Source: Planctomycetota bacterium (GTDB lineage: Bacteria > Planctomycetota > Uabimicrobiia > Uabimicrobiales > Uabimicrobiaceae). Taken from it: a stretch of 64,000 nt of DNA. The DNA lies in assembly GCA_029260735.1 (NCBI GenBank), contig JAJDCR010000148.1, forward strand, positions 1 to 64,000, read 5' to 3'. The notes beneath the pieces were generated by a model, which saw only the letters and a list, made by a program, of their open reading frames with translations, had not been told where the DNA came from and searched no databases. The translations under genes were made by a program, and so were the position numbers. Below are positions 9,020-18,400 of this stretch, in pieces (the stretch's first letter is position 1; each line of letters starts with the position of its first letter).

Positions 9020-10130
9020 CGAGCCTTTAGTGATTACAGGAATGGGAATCATTTCATCTCAGGGGAGTGATAAAGAAAGTTTCTCTATAAACTGTTTGAG
9101 AGAAAAAAAGCCCACCATTTGTAGCCGGACGGTCGAATTTTTTGACAAAAAATATCAACAGAAAATATACGATCTATCTCCTTTCGAAGAAAGAGTTATT
9201 CCTCCTCGCATGAAACGACGGATGAGTCAAATGTCTCGAATGGTGGCAGTTTGTGCCTTAAGTTGCCTAGAAGATGCCCATATCGATAGAGAAAATCTAG
9301 ATGAAAATATGGGAATTGTTATCGGAACAGGACTAGGAGAGCATCATGCCCTCAAAGGTTTGCTCTCTCAAGTAAAATCAAATCCCTCTTTTATTTCTCC
9401 GACTCTGTTTCATAACTCTGTTCATAATGCTCCTGCTAGTTATTTAGGAATGATTTTAGGGATAAAAGGCCCGACTTTAACCGTAAGCCAACAAGATCAT
9501 ACCTTTGAAAATGCTCTAGCAACAGCTTGTCCACTGATTACAAATAATGGGAGCGCTCTTGTTCTAGTAGGGGCTTGTGACGTTTTTTTTGATTTTGGAG
9601 TTATCGATAAAACCAAGAAAAAGGCCGCCGTTTTCTCCAGCGGCAGCTATTTTTTTTTACTAGAGTCTGAAAGTAATGCTCGCAAAAGAAATGCCAAATC
9701 TAGAACTCATATCACTCTTTTGCCCTCGCGAAAACTATCGAAAGGAGAGACTGTTTCTCATTACGCTTCCGAGATAGTCTCATTCTTAGAACTAAAGTCT
9801 CAAAAACTCTCTTCGATTGATTTAGTTTTTTTAGTGGGAATAAGTAATGCAATCAACCAAGGTATCATAGTGGAGTTGTTAAGCCATCTTTTTTCTACTC
9901 CCGTTTATGTTCAGTTGTACACTTCTCTTCATAGTAATCCTAGTCAAGGAGGAGAGTATTTGGCTTTGGCTCTAGTTCTTTTAGAAAAACAACGGTTTAT
10001 TTGCGAAAATCTTCGAATTTTTCATAAAGATTTCAGAAATTGTTCGATCCCAAAAAGAGAGACCAAGAAAATACTTTTCATTTCTCTTTCGGAAAAATGT
10101 TTATCTCGTGCATTTCTAATGGAAAAATAA
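9009..10130 (+). CDS. KAS-like chain-length-factor subunit (no catalytic Cys)
   Basis: A 373-residue thiolase-fold protein related to KAS, but the nucleophilic Cys position is Asp163 (TVSQQDHTF) and the C-terminal half lacks the HGT and GHT histidine motifs. It is also shorter and more divergent than its neighbours. This is what is expected of a chain-length factor that pairs with an active ketosynthase. Overlap of 11 bases with the KS gene supports a heterodimer. The call as ApeC-like CLF is inference from the missing residues and position; a degenerating KAS is the alternative, but the intact long frame argues against decay. Confidence 0.8.
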   Translation: MTNSEPLVITGMGIISSQGSDKESFSINCLREKKPTICSRTVEFFDKKYQQKIYDLSPFEERVIPPRMKRRMSQMSRMVAVCALSCLEDAHIDRENLDENMGIVIGTGLGEHHALKGLLSQVKSNPSFISPTLFHNSVHNAPASYLGMILGIKGPTLTVSQQDHTFENALATACPLITNNGSALVLVGACDVFFDFGVIDKTKKKAAVFSSGSYFFLLESESNARKRNAKSRTHITLLPSRKLSKGETVSHYASEIVSFLELKSQKLSSIDLVFLVGISNAINQGIIVELLSHLFSTPVYVQLYTSLHSNPSQGGEYLALALVLLEKQRFICENLRIFHKDFRNCSIPKRETKKILFISLSEKCLSRAFLMEK

Positions 10131-10242
10131 AAAAGGAGTTTTCTATTTTTTTTGAATATGTTTTTCATTTATTTTTTTCCAAGCATCGAACACTGATTTT
10201 AAAGATTAAGCGTGAAAGATTACTTTTAAGAACGGAGATAAA

Positions 10243-10527
10243 ATGAATAGGATTAACAACGAAATACTTGAAAAAGTGCTTCAAGTATTAGAAGAAGAAT
10301 TTGAGTTGGAAAGAGATCAGCTAACACCAGATGTAAATTTATTTGAAGATATGGAACTGGATAGCTTAGATGCTGTTGATTTGATTGTTGCCTTAGAAAA
10401 GCTTTTTGGAATTAGAGCAGAAGAAGAAAGAGCAAAAGAAATCAGAACCATACGCGATGTTGTTTCATTTGTTGAGTTCTCTCTTAACCAAAATAGTAAA
10501 AGTAAAAGAGCTTTCTCAAAGCCATAA
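10243..10527 (+). CDS. Acyl carrier protein 2
   Basis: 94 residues with DSLD motif (Ser41). It lies 112 bases after the CLF gene, the longest gap in the operon, and immediately before the third KAS. Two ACPs are typical of aryl polyene clusters (ApeE/ApeF). Its C-terminus is more basic than ACP 1 (ending SKSKRAFSKP), so the two carriers may meet different partners. Confidence 0.92.
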   Translation: MNRINNEILEKVLQVLEEEFELERDQLTPDVNLFEDMELDSLDAVDLIVALEKLFGIRAEEERAKEIRTIRDVVSFVEFSLNQNSKSKRAFSKP

Positions 10528-10540
10528 GAGTGTAAGAATT

Positions 10541-11773
10541 ATGTCAAAATCATTAAGAGTAGTTGTCACAGGTATAGGAATAACTTCCAGCTTGGGCAAT
10601 ACTTTCGAAGAAGTTAGCGATTCTCTAGAAAAAGGGTACTCCCGAATTGTTTCCAATCCGCAAAGAAAAGAAAAGGGCTTCCGTTCTTCTCTTTGTAGTG
10701 AACTAAGTATTCCTGATGACAAAAAATACAAACTAAAACGACGGACTAAAAAGTATTTATCTGAAGCGGCTTATTATAGTGTTTTAACGTGGCTGAAAAC
10801 TATTGATGAATGCCAATTAAACCCCGAAGATTTTATGGGATCTAGGGTAGGCATTGTTGTCGGAAACGATAGCACGGCCGGGCCCCTTATTGAATTGATA
10901 AAAACTTTAGAAGAATATAAAGAAACTCACTTTTTAGGGGCAGGCATGGTTATTAAAACAATGACTTCCTGCTGCTCTATGAATTTAGGGCCTCTTATCG
11001 GTGCTCAAGGTATTAATATAACCTTAAGTGCGGCTTGTGCTTCTAGCTCTCATGCTGTTGGATACGGATATTCCTTGATTCGTTCAGGTCTTCAAGATGC
11101 TATCGTAACAGGAGGTTTCCAGGAGATGAACTGGCTCTCCATGGCAAGTTTTGATGCCCTTGGTGCTTTTTCTAAGAACGAAGAACCTTTGTTAGCTTCA
11201 CGGCCTTTTGATCATAAGAGAGATGGTCTAGTTCCAGGAGGGGGAGGTGCTATCTTAATCCTAGAAAGCCTGGAAAGAGCAGAAAGGCTCAATCATAAGA
11301 TCTATGGAGAAATTGTCGGCTATAGCTTTTCTTCCGATGGAAGTCACTTGACTGTTCCGTCGGGAAGTGGAGCAGAAGAGTGTATGCGTAGCCTATTTGA
11401 GCAAGCGAAAGTAAAACCTCTCGATATCGATTATCTTAACGCTCATGCCACTTCCACCCCTCTGGGAGATCAGGTAGAAGCGGGGGTTATTCATCGGATT
11501 TTTGGATCTAATGGCCCGGTAGTCTCTTCTACAAAGTCTATGACAGGACACGAATGTTGGATGTCAGGAGCTTCTGAAATTATCTATTCTTTGGCTATGA
11601 TAAAAAATGGCTTTATTGCTCCTAACATTAACTTTGAACAACAAGAAGAGGATGCTCTTAAGATCAATATAATCAATAAAACTCTACATCAAAAACCTCA
11701 ACTGATACTTTCTAATTCTTTTGGTTTTGGAGGAACAAATGCTTGCATCCTCTTAAAAGATTTCCAGGAATAG
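10541..11773 (+). CDS. Beta-ketoacyl-ACP synthase (KS, ApeR-like)
   Basis: 410 residues from ATG 10541; the longer upstream frame overlaps the ACP and is rejected. Catalytic Cys166 (SAACASSS), His in LNAHATST and His in TGHECWMSG are present. The third KAS of the operon, with an active site distinct from the first (HATST instead of HGTAT), suggests a different chain specificity, for example initiation. It follows ACP 2 by 13 bases and precedes the oxidoreductase by 4. Confidence 0.88.
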   Translation: MSKSLRVVVTGIGITSSLGNTFEEVSDSLEKGYSRIVSNPQRKEKGFRSSLCSELSIPDDKKYKLKRRTKKYLSEAAYYSVLTWLKTIDECQLNPEDFMGSRVGIVVGNDSTAGPLIELIKTLEEYKETHFLGAGMVIKTMTSCCSMNLGPLIGAQGINITLSAACASSSHAVGYGYSLIRSGLQDAIVTGGFQEMNWLSMASFDALGAFSKNEEPLLASRPFDHKRDGLVPGGGGAILILESLERAERLNHKIYGEIVGYSFSSDGSHLTVPSGSGAEECMRSLFEQAKVKPLDIDYLNAHATSTPLGDQVEAGVIHRIFGSNGPVVSSTKSMTGHECWMSGASEIIYSLAMIKNGFIAPNINFEQQEEDALKINIINKTLHQKPQLILSNSFGFGGTNACILLKDFQE

Positions 11774-11777
11774 TTTT

Positions 11778-13253
11778 ATGAAAAACTTTGACTATCTTAT
11801 TATTGGAGCAGGTATTTCTGGCTTAATTCAAGCAACTATTCTTGCTCAGGAGGGAGCCAAGGTGTGTATATTGGAGGCTCAAAAAATTCCTGGGGGGTTT
11901 TTACAAACGTTTTCTCGAAAAAAATATAAGTTCGATACAGGCTTTCATTATATTGGGGGCACAAACCCTGGAAAACCTCTACGAAAATATTTAGAGTACT
12001 TAGGAATTTTTAAAAACTTGCCGATACAAAACTATCCAAAAGAATGCTTCTTTGAAGTAAGTGCTGGCGACAAAAAACTATCTATTCCCTCCTCTTTTTC
12101 TGATTTTATTCAAAAGTTAAAAGTTTGTTTTCCTCAAGACAGCAAAGGCATCCAATCCTTTTACGAACTGGTCTCTGGTGTAACTTCTTCCTTTTCTTGG
12201 TATGATCTAAAAGCCGAGAAAAATTACCTTTCTTCTGCTGAGCTATCCTTTCCTAAACTTTCTATTAGTCAATGGTTAAATGAAAATTTAGAAGATGTTT
12301 GGCTAAAAAAGCTCTTAGGAGCATTTTCTTTTAGCTTAGGGCTTGAGCCCGAAGAAGCATCTATAGCCGCTTACTCTGCTTCCTTTGAGTCTATCTTTGA
12401 TCACCCGGTATGGTTACAGGATGGAGGTGATGGTCTTATAAAGCCTCTTTGTGAAAGAGCGAAAGATTTAGGAGTGGAAATCTATTTACAATCCCCTGTT
12501 GCTCAAATTCATTGCGAAAAGAGAGTGGCCAAATTTTTATCAACTCAAGCTGGGGATACCTATACGGCGCAAACGTTTATTTCGACTATACACCCTAAAC
12601 AAACCATGAAAATGCTAAGCGACGACGCTCTTAGGCCGATCTTTAAAGAGAGGGTATTATCTTCTAAAGATTCCCGCGGAAGTTTTGGAATCTATATCAC
12701 TTTAAAAAAAGAACTAAGCTCTATTCAACCCATTAATTATTTGCGCTTAGTCGATAAAAAGAAAAATGGTGGCTTGTACAGTGGATTTTATTTCAACTCT
12801 CCTAGTTTACTCAACAAAGACGACAAACCGCGATTAGGTTTGTGCAGTTTTATTGACTCAGAACCTTTTCTTAAGTATCAAAATTCTAAGTTTGGTAAAC
12901 GTCCTCCTGAGTATTTAAGCCTAAAAAAATCTTACTGTGATTTTTTTCTTTCGGATTTAGTCGAATTTGTGCCGGAGTTAGAAAACAATATTAATCAAGT
13001 CTACACCTCTAGTCCTGTGACCAATGAACATTTTACGGGGAGCTACAGCGGATCTTCTTTTGGCATTTCTCATGATATCGAATGCCAAGGAATAAAAAGA
13101 CCGTCTCCTCGTACCCGAATCAAAAATCTATTTTTTTCAGGACAGTCTATTCATCTTCCTGGAGTTTGTGGAGTCGCTATAAACGCTTTCCAAACATGTG
13201 GAATCATTCTAGGAGAAAGCTATCTCTTCGAAAAAGTCACTCGCTCCTCTTAG
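11778..13253 (+). CDS. FAD-dependent oxidoreductase (phytoene desaturase/CrtI-like)
   Basis: 491 residues. It has an N-terminal FAD-binding GAGISG motif (residues 8-13 in DYLIIGAGISGL), then the CrtI-like substrate region, and a C-terminal FFSGQSIHLPGVCGVAI that matches the family's closing FAD contact. Enzymes of this superfamily introduce, saturate or isomerise double bonds in long conjugated chains. Genes of this type occur in flexirubin-like clusters and in the proposed ladderane clusters of anammox planctomycetes. Here it most likely adjusts unsaturation of the polyene or of a lipid carrier. The reaction direction cannot be told. Confidence 0.85.
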   Translation: MKNFDYLIIGAGISGLIQATILAQEGAKVCILEAQKIPGGFLQTFSRKKYKFDTGFHYIGGTNPGKPLRKYLEYLGIFKNLPIQNYPKECFFEVSAGDKKLSIPSSFSDFIQKLKVCFPQDSKGIQSFYELVSGVTSSFSWYDLKAEKNYLSSAELSFPKLSISQWLNENLEDVWLKKLLGAFSFSLGLEPEEASIAAYSASFESIFDHPVWLQDGGDGLIKPLCERAKDLGVEIYLQSPVAQIHCEKRVAKFLSTQAGDTYTAQTFISTIHPKQTMKMLSDDALRPIFKERVLSSKDSRGSFGIYITLKKELSSIQPINYLRLVDKKKNGGLYSGFYFNSPSLLNKDDKPRLGLCSFIDSEPFLKYQNSKFGKRPPEYLSLKKSYCDFFLSDLVEFVPELENNINQVYTSSPVTNEHFTGSYSGSSFGISHDIECQGIKRPSPRTRIKNLFFSGQSIHLPGVCGVAINAFQTCGIILGESYLFEKVTRSS

Positions 13254-13272
13254 GGATGGAATAGGGAATACT

Positions 13273-14691
13273 ATGTCACTTAACTTTTATCATAATCTCC
13301 AAGAAAGCCTATCTTTACATCAAAAAGAAAGCTTTTTTATTTATTATGGAGATTTAATGACCCCTCTCTCTGGAGAGGCTTTTCAAAAGTCCATAGACGC
13401 TGCGGTTGCTTTGCTAATAAGCCATGGTGTGCACTCTCAAGATCAAGTTTTGCTTATGCTCCATGACCCAATAGCTTGGTTAACTGTATTTTTTGCTTCT
13501 GTTAAAATAGGTGCCGTTCCCGCTCTTTTCAATTTTCAAGATAAGTTCCATCGCAAAAATGTATTAGCCATGAACGAAGCTAAGTATCTATGCACAGACC
13601 TTTCTCCCGAAAACATTTCTGAAAAAGAAATCATACCCTACCAAGATTTGTCTTTCTCTGATTCACATGAAAATATTAAACCAGAAAGAAAAACAAAAGA
13701 AGATTTGTTTTTTGCGATTTATACCTCTGGAACATCAGGAAAACCAAAGTATGTCGAAAAAACTTATCAAAATATTCTAACTGAGCTTTATTTCTTAAAG
13801 AATCATCTAAGTTTGCAAAAAGAAAATAAATTTTTCACTCTGGTTCCCCAGTATCATATTTATGGTCTACTATTTGGAGTTTTGCTTCCTGTCACTATAG
13901 GGGCTCAAATTATATTTACGAAAAAACTTTTTCCTCGTGAGGTTATTCAAAATTGTCTTCAGAATAAGATCAGTGTTTTAGTGGCGGCTCCCATTCATTA
14001 CCAAGCTTTTTTAGAAACCAGTTTTGAGCAAGAGAACTGGGGAGAAATTAGTTTAGCAATATCGTCCGGGGCTCCTCTCTCCGAAAGTGTTGCCCGAGGG
14101 TTTGTCCAAAAAAGTTCGGTCTCTATCGCAGAATTTTATGGTTCTACCGAAACGGGTGGAATTGCTTACAAAACGTGGAATGGAAAAAAGGAGAAGTCTT
14201 ACTTTACTTTTTTTCCCTATATAGAAAGGCCAGAGAGTTTTTCAGAAGAGCCTATTTTATGGATTGATTCTCCGAGCATTTCGGAGAATCTTATCCGAAA
14301 CCAAGAGGACAAATGGTTCAATACGGGAGATGCGATTAAACTATCCCCTGAAAACAAAAATCTTTTTTCCATTGAAGGAAGACAACAACAGATTTTAAAA
14401 GTAGGGGGCAAAAGAATTTCCACCGTTCAGTTAGAGAATGAATTGAAAAGCATAGAGGAAGTAAACGATGTTGTTGTGCTCCGCAAACAGAGCAATAGCT
14501 TGCGCCAAGAAGTCGGCGTTGCCTTTATCCATCTCTGTTTGGGGGTAAATATATCGTCGAAAGAGATTAGAAAAAGACTCCAAGGTATTTCGACAAACGC
14601 AGGAGTTCTCAAAAAGATCATTCTTGTTGAGAGTATCCAAAGAAACAAAAGTGGTAAGGTTATCTACGATCAGTTCAAAAGCTACCTTTAA
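13273..14691 (+). CDS. AMP-dependent acyl/aryl ligase (ApeH-like)
   Basis: 472 residues, ANL superfamily. The P-loop AIYTSGTSGKPK is at about 151-162, followed by FYGSTETGG, WFNTGD and the adenylation lysine near the C-terminus (RNKSGKV). It activates a carboxylic acid as acyl-AMP and transfers it to a thiol. In aryl polyene clusters this enzyme loads the aromatic or acyl starter onto an ACP. I found no ammonia-lyase (HAL/TAL) gene in the window to make an aromatic starter, so the starter must come from elsewhere or be non-aromatic. Confidence 0.88.
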   Translation: MSLNFYHNLQESLSLHQKESFFIYYGDLMTPLSGEAFQKSIDAAVALLISHGVHSQDQVLLMLHDPIAWLTVFFASVKIGAVPALFNFQDKFHRKNVLAMNEAKYLCTDLSPENISEKEIIPYQDLSFSDSHENIKPERKTKEDLFFAIYTSGTSGKPKYVEKTYQNILTELYFLKNHLSLQKENKFFTLVPQYHIYGLLFGVLLPVTIGAQIIFTKKLFPREVIQNCLQNKISVLVAAPIHYQAFLETSFEQENWGEISLAISSGAPLSESVARGFVQKSSVSIAEFYGSTETGGIAYKTWNGKKEKSYFTFFPYIERPESFSEEPILWIDSPSISENLIRNQEDKWFNTGDAIKLSPENKNLFSIEGRQQQILKVGGKRISTVQLENELKSIEEVNDVVVLRKQSNSLRQEVGVAFIHLCLGVNISSKEIRKRLQGISTNAGVLKKIILVESIQRNKSGKVIYDQFKSYL

Positions 14692-14704
14692 AAGGAGATT
14701 TACT

Positions 14705-15430
14705 TTGCAAATAGGGGTACTTATTCCTACCTATAACCATCGTTTTTTAATTAAGAGTGTTCTCTTAGATTGCCTAGAATATACAAAAAATATTATTGTT
14801 GTGATTGATGGGTCAACCGATGGAACTTTGGAGCATATTCAAGATTTATCTATTCATATTTTATATTTTTCTGAGAATAAAGGAAAAGGGGCTGCTCTAA
14901 AAGCGGGTTTTGCAGAAGCAGAAAAACTAGGTTGGGACTACGCAATCACAATAGATAGCGACGGCCAACATAAAGCAAAAGACCTACCTTTGTTTCTGGA
15001 CTCCATTGAGAAGAATGGAGAAGCTATCATATTGGGAAACCGGGATATGGATTTGGCCTGTGCTCCTAAGGCTAATAAATTTGGAAAAAAATTCACGAAC
15101 TTTTGGTTAAAAATAGAAACGGGAGTGGATATTTTGGATGGACAAAGTGGCTTCAGAGCTTATCCTGTCAAAAAAACAAAATCTCTATTTACTCTATTTA
15201 ATGGCTATGAATTTGAAATTGAAATCTTGGCCCGAGCTTCTTGGGCTCAAATGGAGATTGTCTCCATCCCCATAGAAGTCGATTACAATCCTGAAGGAGG
15301 GAGAATCTCTCATTTTCGAAACTTTAGAGATTCTTTTCGAGCTTCCGTCCTTAACACCATTCTTGTCACCTTAAGGGTTTTTCAAGTTTTAAAGAATCCT
15401 CGATTACTTTCTCTCAAAAAATATGAATAA
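14705..15430 (+). CDS. Family 2 glycosyltransferase
   Basis: 241 residues from TTG 14705. A strong AAGGAG at 14691-14696 decides this start; a longer frame would overlap the ligase gene by 68 bases. GT-A fold motifs are IPTYNH near the N-terminus, DGSTDGT (about 34-40) and DSDGQH (about 82-87) with the metal-binding DxD. It resembles dolichol-phosphate-mannose-synthase-like transferases that use lipid carriers. In many organisms this domain is fused to DUF2062, which here is a separate gene at 20772-21191. It overlaps the transporter gene by 8 bases. Confidence 0.85.
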   Translation: MQIGVLIPTYNHRFLIKSVLLDCLEYTKNIIVVIDGSTDGTLEHIQDLSIHILYFSENKGKGAALKAGFAEAEKLGWDYAITIDSDGQHKAKDLPLFLDSIEKNGEAIILGNRDMDLACAPKANKFGKKFTNFWLKIETGVDILDGQSGFRAYPVKKTKSLFTLFNGYEFEIEILARASWAQMEIVSIPIEVDYNPEGGRISHFRNFRDSFRASVLNTILVTLRVFQVLKNPRLLSLKKYE

Positions 15431-18400
15431 AAAAAAAATTTACTCCCTTTTGCGTATCCTCCTTCTTCTAATTTCATTTTTAAGTATTATCGGTTGGTCG
15501 CGCCTAAATTTAGAGAGCGATTTTCTAGAGCTATTACCAAAAACTCCTGAAAGAGAGAATCTCCAAGAGTATAAGCAAGTTTTTTCCCAATTTAGCCAAT
15601 TTTCGATTAGTTTGGTTTACCCGAAAAAATCAGAAGAAGAGCTTCTTTTGGCAACCGAGTATGCTCTGGGTCTCTTGAAGAAAAATCCCTATTTTGAAGG
15701 AACATCTGCCCGATTTGACCTTGGCACAATGGCGGACATTCGCTCTTTCTACGATAAGCAAATTCCCAATCTATTAGATCAAAGTAGCTTTTCCGATATC
15801 TCTGCCCAAACAACTTCAGAAGAAATTTTCGCTCGTTTTGAGGAAATATTTGAAGAGCAAGTCAGTGTCGGGCCATCCAATTCGAATACCTACTTAGACC
15901 CTCTTCTTTTTTCTCACTTATATTGGAAAAAAATATTAGCTAATGCTTCTCCAGAAAACTTCCGAGATGGATATCTCTTTTCTAAGACAGAAAATGCTCT
16001 TCTCCTCCATGTGCCTCTTTTGCAAAAAAACCTGAGCTACGAAAAATCAAAAGAATGTTGGCAATTTCTTCAAGAAGTGAGCGAGGAACTTACAAAGAAA
16101 TTTCCGGGAATAGAGATGGTAAGTATTGGCGGAGAAAAAGTAGCCTCTGACAATAGAGACGCCTTGGAAAAAGATGTTTTTCTGACCACTCTTTTTGCGA
16201 TTTCCTTCATTTTTTTACTTTTCTATTTCATTTTCCAAACATTTTCTATTTTTCTTTTGATGCTTTTGCCTTCCTTTTTTGGCCTATTTGTCGGAATTGG
16301 TTTGAGTAATTTTTTCTGTGGGAAAATATCTCTCCTAACTCTAGGGTGTGGGGCTATTTTAATTGGAATCACCATAGACTATGCTATTCATTACCTAATT
16401 CATCTTCAACTCTCTTCTTCTAAAGACGGCCAAGAGGTAGCGGATAACTTGTTTAAACCACTTAGCATTGCCATGTCTTCCACCGCTTTAGCTTTTTTAA
16501 TGCCTATTTTTTCGGAGGTTCCTCTCTACGTTGAGTTAGGCTACTTTGTCTCTTTTGGAATATTGGGAAGCTACTTATTTGTTTTATTTATTTTCCCTAT
16601 TCTTTGCCAGCACTTTCCTCAAAGTGATGCTACTCCCAAAGCCCATTTAGGTAAACTGATAAAACTTCTAGACACAGGCAACGCTAATTTGAAATTCAGA
16701 GTTTTTTTGATTATTTTTATCACGATTTTTACAAGCCTGGCTTTGTTTTGGACTCAAAAAATAAACTTCTCTTCTGATCTGCAACAATTGAGCTATTCTT
16801 CTCCTCAGACAATACAAGCAGAGAAAAGATTTTTTTCTCTGTGGGGAGACCAAAGAGGAAAAATGGTCGTCTTGGTGGAAGGGAGTTCTTTAGAAGATAC
16901 TTTGTCTAAAAACGAAGAGATTCATCATCTTTTGAGACAAGAGCAAGAAAAAGGAAACATTCGTGTAACTAATTTTTGGCCTTCTCTTTTTCTTTCTTTA
17001 AAGACGATGGAAAACAATCGCCGCGCTTGGCAAAAGTATTGGTCTCCAGAAAAACAAGAGCAAGTTCGAAAAGACTTTCAAAGGGCGAGCAAACACTTTG
17101 GTTTTTCTTTCTCTGCCTTTGAACCTTTTTTTACCCAACTAAGTCAGCCCAGTGAGCCCCAAAGTATCCAAGCTCTCTTAGCTAATCCTAGTTTTCAAAA
17201 TATGATGGGCAGTAGTATAAAAGAAAAAGAGGGGAAATGGTATATCCAGTATATTATTCAAAAACAAAATAAGATCGACTCTTTATTCGAAAAACTAAAA
17301 GAAAAAGACTATGTCTCTCTAATTGATCAGATAGCTCTTGTTCAGGCGACAAATAAAATTCTTGCCGAAAAAACAATTTGGATAACGGTTTTTGCTTTTC
17401 TAGTGGTTTTAAGTTTGCTAACTCTCTATTTTATTCATCCTGAGATGGTTCTCGTGGGAATTCTTCCTTTGGGCTTGAGTTTAGTTTGGATTTTTGGGTT
17501 GATGTATTTGTTTTCGACTCCTTTAAACATGTTAAATGTCCTTTTAATTGTCTTTGTTTTAGGCTTAGGGATTGACTATTCTGTCTTTCAAATTGTTTCT
17601 TACAGCGAATCTATTGGGGAAAAAAAAGATACTCAGGCTTACCGAGGAGCGATTATTCTTTCTGGTATCACAACGATCATTTGCTTCGGAGTTCTCTGTT
17701 TTTCTAGCCATCCAGCACTTTACAACTTAGGATCTTGTGTCGCTATTGGAATGCTCGTGGTTTTATTTCAGAATCTATTTTTTGTGCCCTTGCTCCTAGA
17801 ACTTTTTATTCCACCGCACCGCAATTCTCATCCTCTAAGATTACTAGATGTTTTGGGGTCTATTTGGTCGGTCGGATTCTTTGTCAGTATGATCGTCTTT
17901 TTAGCCGTTGTAGTCTTTCCCATAATTGGTTTATGGCAAATAATTTTTCGTAAAAAAGATAATTTCATCTACACAAGAATCATTGAAACTATTAACCGAA
18001 AACTATTACAATGGAACCTTTTCCACCTTTGCCACTATATTGATTTTCCTAGCCGTAACCAAATACAAGGGAAAATAGTCGTGGCTAACCATTCTGATAC
18101 AATTGATATTCCCGTATTTAATAGCCTTCCTTTTGATAAAGTTTCTTTGGTTAAGTGGTTTTGGAAATTTCCCTTTATTAAATCTGTTTTAAGAAAAGCC
18201 TCTTTCATTCCTCTTTCTCCGACCAAAGAAATGGGAGAGAATAATAATTGGAAGGAGCCTTCTAAAAAATCATTATTAGAGAAATGTAATGTCTTTTTCT
18301 TTCCAGAAGGAACAAGGAATCATAATTTATCGACGAAGCGGTTTCGTTTAGGAGCGTTTGAACTTGCCCGAGAAACAAATGCCTCCATTTTACCTCTTTG

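Noticed and set aside
10406..10540. Longer start for the third ketosynthase
   Set aside because: The extension lies inside the ACP gene; homology begins at ATG 10541.
14624..14704. Longer start for the glycosyltransferase
   Set aside because: It overlaps the ligase gene; AAGGAG points to TTG 14705.
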